DNA from: Pseudomonadota bacterium
GTDB taxonomy: Bacteria; Pseudomonadota; Gammaproteobacteria; Burkholderiales; Burkholderiaceae_C
Length of the DNA stretch: 40,406 nucleotides
Assembly: GCA_021792835.1 (NCBI GenBank)
Contig: JAJYTY010000010.1
Location: forward strand, 1-40,406
Reading direction: 5' to 3'
Under the pieces are notes generated by a model. It was not told the DNA's origin. It did no database searches and was given only the letters and a program-made list of their open reading frames with translations. Below, in pieces: positions 16,122 through 25,463 of this stretch; the first letter of the stretch is position 1, and each line of letters starts with the position of its first letter. The position numbers were made by a program, and so were the translations under genes.

Positions 16122-16170
16122 GGCGAGGGTGTGCGAGACGAGGCTGCGCGAGGCGATGTTGCACAGCGCG

Positions 16171-16202
16171 CAAAAGCAAACAGCCGACCCACGGGTCGGC
16201 TG
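16171..16202 (-). terminator. Rho-independent terminator downstream of rplS
   Basis: CAGCCGACCCGTGGGTCGGCTG followed on the reverse strand by TTTGCTTTTG. Confidence 0.82.
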
Positions 16203-16240
16203 CACGACAGGCCCTCTGCGGCCGGCATCATCGCATCGCG

Positions 16241-16279
16241 AAAGTCTGGCTCGGGCCAGACTTTGGCCTGGTTCAGGCC
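16241..16279 (-). other. Two adjacent hairpins at the rplS 3' end
   Basis: AAAGTCTGGC-TCGG-GCCAGACTTT (16241-16264) directly abutting GGCCTG-GTT-CAGGCC (16265-16279), the latter over the rplS stop codon. Confidence 0.75.
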
Positions 16280-16641
16280 AGCTTTTCCTTGATGCGTGCC
16301 GACTTGCCGGTGCGTCCGCGCAGGTAGTACAGCTTGGCGCGGCGAACGTCGCCGCGGCGCTTGACCTCGATCGACGCGATCATCGGCGAATACAGCTGGA
16401 AGGTACGCTCGACGCCTTCGCCCGACGAGATCTTGCGCACGATGAAGCTGGAGTTCAGGCCGCGGTTGCTGCGCGCGATCACCACGCCTTCATAGGCCTG
16501 GGCGCGCTTGCGCGAGCCTTCGACCACGTTGACGCTGACCACCACGGTGTCGCCGGGGGCGAAATCGGGGATGGCCTTGCCCTGGGTCAGGCGCTGGATT
16601 TCTTCCTGCTCGAGTTGCTGGATCAGATGGCTGCTCATCAA
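16273..16641 (-). CDS. rplS: 50S ribosomal protein L19
   Basis: [65 protein letters not shown]. Confidence 0.97.
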   Translation of the reverse strand: MMSSHLIQQLEQEEIQRLTQGKAIPDFAPGDTVVVSVNVVEGSRKRAQAYEGVVIARSNRGLNSSFIVRKISSGEGVERTFQLYSPMIASIEVKRRGDVRRAKLYYLRGRTGKSARIKEKLA

Positions 16642-16717
16642 AGACTCCTGGGATCTTGCGCCGCGCCGTTGTTGAAATCGTGGGAATTGGGGCCGGGCAG
16701 AGGATCGCGAAAAACGC

Positions 16718-17530
16718 TCAAGTATAGCCGGAATCGCCTGAATCGGGGTCTGGCCGGTCAGTGGCCGCGGCCTCGCCCTCGCGCAGCGCCCGCAGCAGGC
16801 GCAGGTCGTCGCGGTCGAGGCGCTGCGCGCGCTCCAGCGCCAGCACCAGTTCGGGGCGGCGGCGCCAGCTCAGCTCGAGCATGCGGTCGCGGCGCCAGCG
16901 CGCGATGCGCGCGTGATCGCCGCCGAGCAGCACCTGCGGCACCTCCATGCCGTCGAACAGCGGCGGGCGAGTGTAGTGCGGGCAGTCGAGCAGGCCATCG
17001 GAGAAGCTGTCCTGCTGCGCCGACAGTTCGTCGCCGAGCACTCCGGGCTGCAGGCGTGCCACCGCGTCGATCAGCGCCATCGCCGGAATCTCTCCGCCGG
17101 ACAGCACGAAATCCCCCAGGCTGACTTCCGCGTCGACGTGACGGTCGATGAATCGCTGGTCCACGCCTTCGTAGCGCCCGCATACCAGGATCGCGCCCGG
17201 CGATTGCGCCAGGCGCTGCACTTCGGCCTGCTGCAGCGCGCGGCCGGCCGGGCTGAACAGCAGCACCGGCGCGGGCGGCGCGCCGGCCGCGTCGCGCGCC
17301 TGGCGTGCCGCGCGCAGCGCCGCCAGCAGCGGCTCGGCCAGCATGACCATGCCGGGCCCGCCGCCGTAGGGGCGGTCATCGACGCTGCGATGCGCGCCGC
17401 TGGCGTAGTCGCGGGGGTTCCACGTGTGCACTTGCACCGCGCCGCTGTCGAAGGCGCGCCGGCAGATGCCCTGCGTGCGCAGCGGCTCGAAGTAGCCGGC
17501 GAACAGGCTCAGCACGTCGAAACGAGGCAT
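16718..17530 (-). CDS. trmD: tRNA (guanine-N1)-methyltransferase
   Basis: [17 protein letters not shown]...[22 protein letters not shown]...[47 protein letters not shown]. Confidence 0.96.
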   Translation of the reverse strand: MPRFDVLSLFAGYFEPLRTQGICRRAFDSGAVQVHTWNPRDYASGAHRSVDDRPYGGGPGMVMLAEPLLAALRAARQARDAAGAPPAPVLLFSPAGRALQQAEVQRLAQSPGAILVCGRYEGVDQRFIDRHVDAEVSLGDFVLSGGEIPAMALIDAVARLQPGVLGDELSAQQDSFSDGLLDCPHYTRPPLFDGMEVPQVLLGGDHARIARWRRDRMLELSWRRRPELVLALERAQRLDRDDLRLLRALREGEAAATDRPDPDSGDSGYT

Positions 17531-17550
17531 CGCGCGGCCCTCGGTGGGGG

Positions 17551-18195
17551 TCAGTCGTAGTCGGCTTGCCAGTCGGCGACGATGCGCCGCGCGGCGATGT
17601 CGACCTCGACGATGTAGGCGTCGACGAAGGGGATCAGGCGTTCGGCGCGGGCGGCTGCCTGTTCCCGCGTCCCTTCCTGTGTCTGCGGCGGGCGCCGCAG
17701 CCGCAGCACCGACTGCGCTCCGCTGTCGAGCAGGCCGACGACCTGGCCCAGCGCGGCGCCGTCGCGGCCGAACACCTCGCAGCCGATCAGGTCGGCCCAG
17801 TAGAACTCGTCCTGCGCCGGGGCCGGGAAGTCTTCCCGCCGCAGATGCACGCTCCAGCCCTTGAGGCTCTCGGCCTGCGTGCGGTCGGCGACGCCTTCGA
17901 GCAAGGCCACCACGGACTGTCCGTGGCGCCGCGCCAGGCGTCGCGCGCAGCAGCGCGCCTGCGCGCCTGCGCGCCCGGGCGGCGGGCGCAGCCACCATCG
18001 CCCGGCCTTCAGCAGGCCCGCGGGCTCGGCGGCGTCGGGTGCCACCTTGATCCAGCCGTGGGTCCCCCATGCATCGAGCACATGGCCGACCTCGAGCAGA
18101 TCGTCCGGCAGCAGATCGCCCGGCAGCAGTTCGTCCGTCACTTCGACGGCCGCTGTCGCGCCCCCCGCGGGGGCGGACTTGCGCGTGGCGTTCAT
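17551..18195 (-). CDS. rimM: Ribosome maturation factor RimM
   Basis: [21 protein letters not shown]...[34 protein letters not shown]...[23 protein letters not shown]; position between rpsP and trmD. Confidence 0.93.
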   Translation of the reverse strand: MNATRKSAPAGGATAAVEVTDELLPGDLLPDDLLEVGHVLDAWGTHGWIKVAPDAAEPAGLLKAGRWWLRPPPGRAGAQARCCARRLARRHGQSVVALLEGVADRTQAESLKGWSVHLRREDFPAPAQDEFYWADLIGCEVFGRDGAALGQVVGLLDSGAQSVLRLRRPPQTQEGTREQAAARAERLIPFVDAYIVEVDIAARRIVADWQADYD

Positions 18196-18256
18196 GCGAC
18201 GCGAATGCGGCACGGCGCGCGACGGACGTGCGTCGGCCGCATCGGCGCCAGGCTCA

Positions 18257-18517
18257 TCAGGCCGCGGCGGCGGCCGGCTGGCTGGCCTGCTTGACCAGGC
18301 GCTGCACGGTCTCGGACATCTGCGCGCCGGTACCGGTCCAGTACTGGATGCGCTCCATCGCCACGCGCAGGCCCTGCTCCTGGCCGCGCGCCACCGGGTT
18401 GTAGAAACCCAGGCGCTCGATGTAGCGGCCGTCGCGGCGATTGCGCGAATCGGTGGCGACGATGTGGTAGAACGGGCGGCCCTTGGCGCCGGCACGGGAA
18501 AGACGAATGACGACCAT
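18257..18517 (-). CDS. rpsP: 30S ribosomal protein S16
   Basis: [41 protein letters not shown]. Confidence 0.97.
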   Translation of the reverse strand: MVVIRLSRAGAKGRPFYHIVATDSRNRRDGRYIERLGFYNPVARGQEQGLRVAMERIQYWTGTGAQMSETVQRLVKQASQPAAAAA

Positions 18518-18678
18518 GTTCGGAATTCCTGCAAGTACTGCGATATCGGCTTGCTGCGTGGATCTCGCCGCGACCCTTGTTCCGGGCGCAGGGCGAGGGC
18601 AGTGCCGCGACCTGCGGCATCGGGCTTCAGCCGGCGCTCCCGGCCTCGGCGCGGATTGCGCCCACCGGTAAACTTTCC

Positions 18679-18684
18679 ATTATA
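18679..18684 (-). promoter_or_regulatory. -10 element of a probable rpsP-operon promoter
   Basis: Perfect TATAAT on the reverse strand in the rpsP/GNAT divergent region; -35 not convincing. Confidence 0.5.
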
Positions 18685-18718
18685 GCCGCACCTGCGGACT
18701 CCTTTCGAAGCCCGTCTC

Positions 18719-19264
18719 ATGTCCTCATCCAGCGAATCCCGCGCGGTGCTGCGCCCGGCCACCGCGGCCGACCTGCCTGCCATCACCGCGATCTATGCCC
18801 ATCACGTCGAGCACGGCACCGGCAGTTTCGAGACCGAGGCGCCGACGCAGCCCGAGATGCAGCGGCGCCTGGAACTGGTGCAGTCGCGCGGCCTGCCCTG
18901 GCTGGTGGCGCAGCGCGACGGCGAGGTGGCCGGTTTCGCCTACGCCAACTGGTTCCGCGAGCGCGCGGCATTCCACTGGACCCTGGAGGACTCCGTGTAC
19001 GTGCACCCGCAGCGCGTGGGCGGCGGCCTGGGTTCCCTGCTGCTCGAGGAACTGCTGCAAGTCAGCGAACGCATCGGGGCGCGGCAAATGCTGGCGGTGA
19101 TCGGCGATTCGGCCAACCAGGGCTCCATCGCGTTGCATCGGCGCCACGGTTTCAGCCACTGCGGGGTGTTGCCGGCGGTGGGCTGGAAGTTCCAGCGCTG
19201 GCTCGACGTGGTGATGATGCAGCGCGCGCTCGGACCCGGCGCCGCCGAGCCGCCGAGCGCCTGA
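18719..19264 (+). CDS. GNAT family N-acetyltransferase, phosphinothricin acetyltransferase-like
   Basis: AVLRPATAADLPAITAIYAHHVEHGTGSFETEAP...VYVHPQRVGGGLGSLLLEELL...SIALHRRHGFSHCGVLPAVGWKFQRWLDVVMMQR. Confidence 0.88.
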   Translation: MSSSSESRAVLRPATAADLPAITAIYAHHVEHGTGSFETEAPTQPEMQRRLELVQSRGLPWLVAQRDGEVAGFAYANWFRERAAFHWTLEDSVYVHPQRVGGGLGSLLLEELLQVSERIGARQMLAVIGDSANQGSIALHRRHGFSHCGVLPAVGWKFQRWLDVVMMQRALGPGAAEPPSA

Positions 19265-19290
19265 AGCCGCGTGGGCGCACCGGCCCGGAC

Positions 19291-19800
19291 TCAGCCGCGC
19301 GCCTCGAGCTCGCCGATCTTGCGCACCTGCTGCCCGGCGCGTTGCAGGCGCAGCAGCGCGTCGCCGATGGCCTCGCCATCGGGCAGGCGCCAGTCGGGGC
19401 GGATCTCGGCCAGCGGCGCCAGCACGAAGGCGCGCTCGTGCATGCGGGGGTGCGGCAGGATCAGCTGCTCCAGTTGCAGCCGCAGCTCGCCGAAGCACAA
19501 CAGATCCAGGTCCAGCGTGCGGGGCGCGTTGCGCATTCCCGGCGGGCGCACGCGGCCGTGCCGGGACTCGATGTCCTGCATCTGCCGCAGCAGTTCCGGC
19601 GCCGTGTGCTCGCAGCGCAGTTCGGCCACCGCGTTGCAGTAGTCGGGGCCGCCGGCGTCCACCGGCGCGCTGCGCCACAGCCCGGATACGCGCAGCAGCG
19701 CGCAGCCGCGCAGCGCGCCCAGATCGAGCAGCGCGGCGCGCAGCGTGGCCGCGGCGTCGCCGAGGTTGGCCCCCAGGCCGATCAGGGCATCTTGGGACAC
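19291..19800 (-). CDS. folK: 2-amino-4-hydroxy-6-hydroxymethyldihydropteridine pyrophosphokinase
   Basis: ALIGLGANLGDAAATLRAAL...DYCNAVAELRCEHTAPELLRQMQDIESRHGRVRPPGMRNAPRTLDLDLLCFGE...LILPHPRMHERAFVLAPLAEI. Confidence 0.95.
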   Translation of the reverse strand: MSQDALIGLGANLGDAAATLRAALLDLGALRGCALLRVSGLWRSAPVDAGGPDYCNAVAELRCEHTAPELLRQMQDIESRHGRVRPPGMRNAPRTLDLDLLCFGELRLQLEQLILPHPRMHERAFVLAPLAEIRPDWRLPDGEAIGDALLRLQRAGQQVRKIGELEARG

Positions 19801-19809
19801 GCGCGGGTG

Positions 19810-21249
19810 TCAGTTCGGCGGCTCGGCCGGCGCCGCGGGTTCGCCGCCCGCCTCGCCGCCCGGTTCTCCGGCGGGCTTGCGGCGGCGCCGGCGACGCTTC
19901 TTCGGGGCGTCGGCGGGCACGCCGCGCGCGGCCAGTTCGATCAGTTCCGTGCGCCGTGCCTCGTCCGCGTCCTGGAATTCCTCCCACCACCGGGCGAACT
20001 CCTGCGGCGCCTCGCCGGTGCGCGCGCGCAGCAGCAGGAAGTCGAAGGCCGCGCGAAAGCGCGGGTGCTCGAGCAGCGCGTAGGCATAGCGCGCACTGCG
20101 CCGCGCCAGCCTGGGCTGCAGCGCCCAGATCTCGCGCATGTCCACGCTGATGCGCCGCTGGATGGCCAGGCGCTCGGCCTGCGCCGCCAGGACTTCCTCG
20201 GCGGCCTGGTCCAGCGCGGCGATCTGCGGCACCCCCTCGGTCTGCAGCTCGGCCCAGCGTTGCCCCACCTGCGGCCACAGCAGGCAGGCGAACAGGAAGG
20301 CGGGGCTGGCCGTCTTGCCGGCGCCGATGCGCGCGTCCGTGTCGCCCAGCGCGGCCATCACGAAGGCCTCGCCGCGCGGCTGGCTCAGCGCGAGATCGAT
20401 CAGCGGCAGCAGGCCCTTGTGCAGTCCCAGGCGGCGCAGGTTGTCCAGCGAGGCCAGCGCGTGGCCGGTCTGCAGCAGCTTGATGGTTTCGTCGAACAGG
20501 CGAGCCGACGGCACGTTGCGCAGCAACTCGGAGTGCGTGGCGATCGGGTGCAGCGTGCCGGGAGCGATGTCGAAGCCCAGCTTGGCGGCGAAGCGCGCGA
20601 CCCGCAGCAGGCGCACCGGATCCTCGCGGTAGCGACGCGATGGCTCGCCGATCATGCGCAGCGTGCGCGCCTTCAGGTCGCGCAGCCCGTGGTGGTAGTC
20701 CACGACCACGTCGCGGCTGGGGTCGTAGTACAGCGCATTGACCGTGAAGTCGCGCCGTGCGGCGTCCTCGTCCTGGGCCCCCCAGACGTTGTCGCGCAGC
20801 ACCCGCCCGCTGGCGTCGACCGCGTGGTGGCGCCCGGCGAGCTTGTCGACGTTGCGTTCGTCGCCATCCACCGCGTCGCCGCTGGCACCCGGGCTGGCGC
20901 GGAAGGTCGAGACCTCGATGACCTCGCGCCCGAACAGTACGTGCACGATGCGAAAGCGCCTTCCGATCAGCAGCGCGCGGCGAAACAGCGGCTTGACCTG
21001 CTCCGGCGTGGCGTTGGTGGCGACATCGAAGTCCTTGGGACGCAGCCCCAGCAGCATGTCGCGCACCGCCCCGCCGACGATGTAGGCCTCGAAGCCGGCC
21101 TGCTGCAGCGTGCGAACCACGGTCAGGGCCGAGTTCGGCAGCTTCGCCGGGTCGATGCCCAGGCTGGAGCCGGCCGCCTCGACGCGCTTGCCCAGCGCGC
21201 TGGCGTTGCTCTTGGAGGTGAACAGGCGAGTGATGAGTTTGCGGATCAT
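19810..21249 (-). CDS. pcnB: Poly(A) polymerase with basic C-terminal tail
   Basis: GFEAYIVGGAVRDMLLGLRPKDFDVATNATPEQVKPLFRRALLIGRRFRIVHVLFGREVIEVSTFRA; C-terminal KKRRRRRRKPAGEPGG; overlaps the HAD gene by 4 bp. Confidence 0.93.
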   Translation of the reverse strand: MIRKLITRLFTSKSNASALGKRVEAAGSSLGIDPAKLPNSALTVVRTLQQAGFEAYIVGGAVRDMLLGLRPKDFDVATNATPEQVKPLFRRALLIGRRFRIVHVLFGREVIEVSTFRASPGASGDAVDGDERNVDKLAGRHHAVDASGRVLRDNVWGAQDEDAARRDFTVNALYYDPSRDVVVDYHHGLRDLKARTLRMIGEPSRRYREDPVRLLRVARFAAKLGFDIAPGTLHPIATHSELLRNVPSARLFDETIKLLQTGHALASLDNLRRLGLHKGLLPLIDLALSQPRGEAFVMAALGDTDARIGAGKTASPAFLFACLLWPQVGQRWAELQTEGVPQIAALDQAAEEVLAAQAERLAIQRRISVDMREIWALQPRLARRSARYAYALLEHPRFRAAFDFLLLRARTGEAPQEFARWWEEFQDADEARRTELIELAARGVPADAPKKRRRRRRKPAGEPGGEAGGEPAAPAEPPN

Positions 21250-21923
21250 GGGAACAGCTTCAGGACGGGCCAGCCGCGCCGGCCGGCCAGTTCGGCGAGC
21301 AGCGGGTCGGGGTGCACGGCCACGGGATGCGTGACATGCTCCAGCAGCGGGCGGTCGTTGATGGAGTCGGAGTAGAACCAGGATTGCGCGATGTCGCTCC
21401 ACCGCAGTGCCTGCTGCTGCAGCCACTGCGTGGTGCGCTCGACCTTGCCTTCGCGAAACGACGGCACGCCGACCCATGCGCCGGTGTACATGCCTTGCGC
21501 GTCGCGCTCGGCCTGTACCGCGATCAGGTCCCGGACCCCCAGCGCCTGCGCGATCGGCGCGGTGACGAAGTCGTTGGTGGCGGTGACGATGGCGCACAGG
21601 TCGCCCTGCGCCTGGTGCCGGCGCACCAGTTGCAGGGCCTGCGGGCGCAGCTGCGGCAGCACGACGTCGCGCATGAAATCGGCGTGCGCGCGGCTGAGCT
21701 CCAGCGGCGAGCGCCCGACCAGCGGCGCCAGCGAGAAACGCAGGTAGGCCGGCAGGTCCAGCGTGCCGGCGCGATAGTCGGCGTAGAAGCGGTCGTTGGC
21801 CAATCGGTGCTGCTCGCCGTCGACCCAGCCCAGGCGCACGCAGTACTCCCCCCAGGCGTGGTCGGAGTCGAAGGGCAGCAGCGTGTTGTCGAGATCGAAC
21901 AGGGCCAGGTTGCGGTGCGGCAT
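21246..21923 (-). CDS. HAD-superfamily hydrolase, SerB-like IB subfamily
   Basis: MPHRNLALFDLDNTLLPFDSDHAWGEYCVRLGWVDG...IVTATNDFVTAPIAQALGV...WFYSDSINDRPLLEHVTHPVAVHPDPLLAELAGRRGWPVL. Confidence 0.92.
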   Translation of the reverse strand: MPHRNLALFDLDNTLLPFDSDHAWGEYCVRLGWVDGEQHRLANDRFYADYRAGTLDLPAYLRFSLAPLVGRSPLELSRAHADFMRDVVLPQLRPQALQLVRRHQAQGDLCAIVTATNDFVTAPIAQALGVRDLIAVQAERDAQGMYTGAWVGVPSFREGKVERTTQWLQQQALRWSDIAQSWFYSDSINDRPLLEHVTHPVAVHPDPLLAELAGRRGWPVLKLFP

Positions 21924-21934
21924 GAGCGCTTGAT

Positions 21935-22735
21935 TCAGGGTTGGACCGGGGATTGCGGGTCGCTCTCCCGGTCCCATTCGCTCAGCATGGACTTGAGCAG
22001 CGGGATGCTGGCGGCACGGCCGTGGCGCATCGCGTAGTCGTCGAGCCGGCGAAGCAGGGCCACCAACGAGGCCATGTCCCGGGCATGGTGATCAAGAATA
22101 TAACGGCTCAGGTCGTCGCGTAGTGGCAGGCCGTGGGCGGCGGCGATGCGTGCCAGCACGCGGCGCTTGGCGTCGTCGTCCAGCGCTTGCAGCCCCAGGC
22201 ACAGGCCCCAGGCCAGGCGGGTGCGCAAGTCGTCGCGCAGCGCCAGCGCCGCCGGCGCGGCCTCCCCGGCGGCGACGAAGCCGCAGCCGCACTGGCGCGC
22301 CGCGTTGTACAGCCCGAACAGCCAGTCCTGCTGCCAGGTGTTGCAGGCATGCACGTCGTCCACGGCCAGCAGGGCGCCGCGCCCGGCGGCCGTCACCTGT
22401 TCCAGCGACGGCCAGTGCGACGGCGGGCTGTGCGGGCCGAGCAGCCAGGCGGCGTGACCGGCCGCCTGCGTCGTGGCGCAGGCGGCACGCAACAGATGGG
22501 TCTTGCCGCTGGCGGGCGGCCCCCACAGGTACAGCGCCCGTTGCCCGGCGTCGGCGCCCGCCAGCAGTGCGCGCAGCGCCTGCAGTGCGATCGAATTGCC
22601 GCCGGGCTCGAAATTGTCCAGCGTCGGTTCGTCGTTCCACTGCAACTCGAGCACCAGTTGCCGCGCCGCGGCATCGCGCGGGGCACGCGCTTGCGAGGAA
22701 GCCGGCGAATGGGGGGGAAGCGCTTGCGGATTCAC
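21935..22735 (-). CDS. hda: DnaA regulatory inactivator Hda
   Basis: GTG start overlapping the permease stop (GTGA). LYLWGPPASGKTHLLRAAC; LLAVDDVHACNTWQQDWLFGLYNAARQ; LRDDLRTRLAWGLCLGLQALDDDAKRRVL. Confidence 0.88.
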   Translation of the reverse strand: MNPQALPPHSPASSQARAPRDAAARQLVLELQWNDEPTLDNFEPGGNSIALQALRALLAGADAGQRALYLWGPPASGKTHLLRAACATTQAAGHAAWLLGPHSPPSHWPSLEQVTAAGRGALLAVDDVHACNTWQQDWLFGLYNAARQCGCGFVAAGEAAPAALALRDDLRTRLAWGLCLGLQALDDDAKRRVLARIAAAHGLPLRDDLSRYILDHHARDMASLVALLRRLDDYAMRHGRAASIPLLKSMLSEWDRESDPQSPVQP

Positions 22736-23793
22736 TGCAGGAACAGCGGGCTGGAGCGGTACCACTGCACCAGGTGCCGCGCCACGACCAGCATCAGCGC
22801 GCCGGCCGGCAACGCCAGCAGCACGCCGACGAAGCCGAACAGGTCGCCGAAGGCCAGCAGCAGGAAGATCACGAACAGCGGGTGCAGGCCGATACGCCGC
22901 CCGAGCAGGCGCGGCGTCAGGTAGGAGCTCTCCAGCAGCTGGCCGACGCCGTAGACCACCGCCACCGCCCCCACCGCGTACAGGCTCTGGAACTGCAGCG
23001 CCCCGGCCAGCAGCGCCAGCAGCAGCCCGATGCCGAAACCGATGAAGGGCACGGCCACCGCCAGGCCGGTGAACACGCCGATCGGCACCGCGAGCTGGAA
23101 TCCCGCCAGGCTCAGTCCCACCGCGTAGAAAGCCGCCAGCAGCAGCATCACGGTGAGCTGGCCGCGCAGGTAGCTGGCGAGCACGCTGTCGCATTCGTGG
23201 ACGAAGTCGAGCAGCCGGTCGCGGTGGCGCAGCGGAACCAGTCCGACGATACGCTGCATGAGCTCGCGCCAGTCCAGCAGCAGGTACAGCGTCAGCACCG
23301 GGATCAGGATCGCGTTGCCCAGCACGTTCAACAGCGTGCTGCCGCCGCTGCGCGCCGAGCTCAGCAGCTGCAGCGCCCAGCGCTGCGGGTCGCCCGACAC
23401 GCTGCGCGTCAGCAGTTCGCCGAGGCTGCCCAGGTCCACCCGCGCATGCAGGCCCATGCGCGCCGCGGCGGCATCCATCCAGGAGGTGATGGTGCCGACC
23501 AGGCCCGGGACCTGCTTCTGCAATTGCGGCAGCGTGCTCGACAGCACCGAGACGATCAGACTGCCCAGCGCCACCAGCGCGATCGCCAGCAGCACGAGCG
23601 CGACGGTGGCGCCGAGCAGACGGGGAATGCGCCATCGAGCCATGCGCTCGACCGCCGGGTGCAGCGCGTAGGCGATGGTCAGCGCGAGCAGGAACGGCGT
23701 CAGCACCGAGCGCAGCAACCAGCCCGTGCCGACGGCCGCGGCCAGCAGGGCCAGCCAGACGATGCGGGTTTGGGCGCGTTGCGAGATCGGCAC
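22732..23793 (-). CDS. AI-2E family transporter (PerM-like)
   Basis: Multiple TM segments; [41 protein letters not shown]...[20 protein letters not shown]...[47 protein letters not shown]. Confidence 0.92.
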   Translation of the reverse strand: MPISQRAQTRIVWLALLAAAVGTGWLLRSVLTPFLLALTIAYALHPAVERMARWRIPRLLGATVALVLLAIALVALGSLIVSVLSSTLPQLQKQVPGLVGTITSWMDAAAARMGLHARVDLGSLGELLTRSVSGDPQRWALQLLSSARSGGSTLLNVLGNAILIPVLTLYLLLDWRELMQRIVGLVPLRHRDRLLDFVHECDSVLASYLRGQLTVMLLLAAFYAVGLSLAGFQLAVPIGVFTGLAVAVPFIGFGIGLLLALLAGALQFQSLYAVGAVAVVYGVGQLLESSYLTPRLLGRRIGLHPLFVIFLLLAFGDLFGFVGVLLALPAGALMLVVARHLVQWYRSSPLFLQ

Positions 23794-23903
23794 GGAGGGA
23801 GGGCTTGCTGGCTGTCGGGGGGTGGGCAGTCGCGCGCCCTACAATGCTCCGACATTTTAGGCGCCACGGCCCGCCGGGTCGGCGCGCCCCGAACACACCC
23901 CCC

Positions 23904-24956
23904 ATGTCCTCCCAACACGATTCCCCCCAAGCCGGCCTGAGCTATCGCGACGCCGGGGTCGACATCGACGCCGGCGATGCACTGGTCGACGCCATCAAGC
24001 CGCTGGCCGCGCGCACCTTGCGCGACGGCGTGCTGGCCGGGATCGGCGGTTTCGGCGCGCTGTTCGAGTTGCCGCGGCGTTACCGCGAACCCGTGCTGGT
24101 GTCCGGCACCGACGGGGTGGGCACCAAGCTGCGCCTGGCCTTCGAGTGGCAGCGTCACGACACCGTCGGCATCGACCTGGTGGCGATGAGTGTCAACGAC
24201 GTGCTGGTGCAGGGCGCCGAGCCCTTGTTCTTTCTCGACTACTTCGCCTGCGGCAAGCTGCAGGTGGGGGTCGCCGCCAGCGTGGTGGGCGGGATCGCCC
24301 GCGGCTGCGAGATCGCCGGTTGCGCGTTGATCGGCGGCGAGACCGCCGAGATGCCGGGCATGTACCCCGACGGTGAATACGACCTTGCCGGCTTCTGCGT
24401 CGGCGCCGCGGAGAAGTCCCGGCTGGTCAGCGGCGCGTCGACCCGCCCCGGCGACGTGGTGCTGGGGCTGGCTTCCAGCGGGGTGCATTCGAACGGCTAC
24501 TCGCTGGTGCGCAAGGTCATCGAGCGAGCGCGGCCGCGCCTGCCGCGCCAGCTCGACGGCATGGATTTCCGCGACGCGGTGATGATGCCCACGCGCATCT
24601 ACTGCAAGCCGGTGCTCGAGCTGCTGCGCGATACCGAGGTGCGCGCGATGGCCCACATCACCGGCGGCGGCCTGCTGGAGAACATTCCGCGGGTGCTGCC
24701 CGACGGCCTGCAGTGCGTCCTGCAGCGCGGCTCGTGGCACCGTCCCGAGGTCTTCGACTGGCTGCAGCGCGAAGGCGGCATCGACGAGCACGAGATGCTG
24801 CGGACCTTCAACTGCGGAATCGGCTACGTGCTGGTGCTGGCGCCGGAGCATGCCGATGCGGCGCAGCGCGCCCTGCAGGCGGCGGGCGAGAGCTGCGTGC
24901 GTATCGGCCATGTCGCGGCCCGTGGCGACGGCGACGCGGCGGTGGTGCTGCGCTGA
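23904..24956 (+). CDS. purM: Phosphoribosylformylglycinamidine cyclo-ligase
   Basis: [22 protein letters not shown]...[55 protein letters not shown]...[14 protein letters not shown]. Confidence 0.97.
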   Translation: MSSQHDSPQAGLSYRDAGVDIDAGDALVDAIKPLAARTLRDGVLAGIGGFGALFELPRRYREPVLVSGTDGVGTKLRLAFEWQRHDTVGIDLVAMSVNDVLVQGAEPLFFLDYFACGKLQVGVAASVVGGIARGCEIAGCALIGGETAEMPGMYPDGEYDLAGFCVGAAEKSRLVSGASTRPGDVVLGLASSGVHSNGYSLVRKVIERARPRLPRQLDGMDFRDAVMMPTRIYCKPVLELLRDTEVRAMAHITGGGLLENIPRVLPDGLQCVLQRGSWHRPEVFDWLQREGGIDEHEMLRTFNCGIGYVLVLAPEHADAAQRALQAAGESCVRIGHVAARGDGDAAVVLR

Positions 24957-24987
24957 GCAGGCCGGAACGGGCGCGGATGCGGCGCGC

Positions 24988-25356
24988 TCAGCTCGCCGCG
25001 TGCAGGTGTTCGAAGCGCTGCTGGCAGGCGGCGCAGCGCAGCGCCGCGGGTTGCGCGCGCAGGCGTGCGGGGTCGATCGGCTCGGAGCAGTCGGCGCAGC
25101 GGCCGTAGCTGCCGTCGCGCAGGCGACGCAGCGCGGAGTCGATGTCCTGCAATTCCCCGGCGTCGCGCAGGCTTTGCGCGAGATCGACGGCCTCCATCTC
25201 GAAGTCCACGCCGCGGTCGCTTTCGCCGCGGTGGCTGGGCAGCCCGAGCAGCCCCTGCTCGTCGCGGGTCTCCCGTCGCAGTTCGTCGAGCACCGTGGCG
25301 CGCCGCGCGAGCAGCTGCTGTTCGAGGTCGTGCAGTTCCTGCTGGCTCAACGGCAT
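24988..25356 (-). CDS. TraR/DksA C4-type zinc-finger protein
   Basis: MPLSQQELHDLEQQLLARRATVLDELRRE...DIDSALRRLRDGSYGRCADCSEPIDPARLRAQPAALRCAACQQRFE. Confidence 0.9.
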   Translation of the reverse strand: MPLSQQELHDLEQQLLARRATVLDELRRETRDEQGLLGLPSHRGESDRGVDFEMEAVDLAQSLRDAGELQDIDSALRRLRDGSYGRCADCSEPIDPARLRAQPAALRCAACQQRFEHLHAAS

Positions 25357-25463
25357 TTGCGTCTCCCGTGGCGACTCCGGCTCCGCCCTGCGGATCATTG
25401 TGCGCCGGGAGTCGCGTCGGCGCCTTGATGCGCTGCAAGCCGGGTCGAGTTTGCGCCGGGAGC

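Noticed and set aside
14211-16292. 693 aa forward ORF opposite the cobD-like and NUDIX genes
   Set aside because: Antisense to supported genes; no motifs.
18577-21375. 932 aa forward ORF opposite folK/pcnB
   Set aside because: Longest ORF in the track, but a frame artefact across several real genes.
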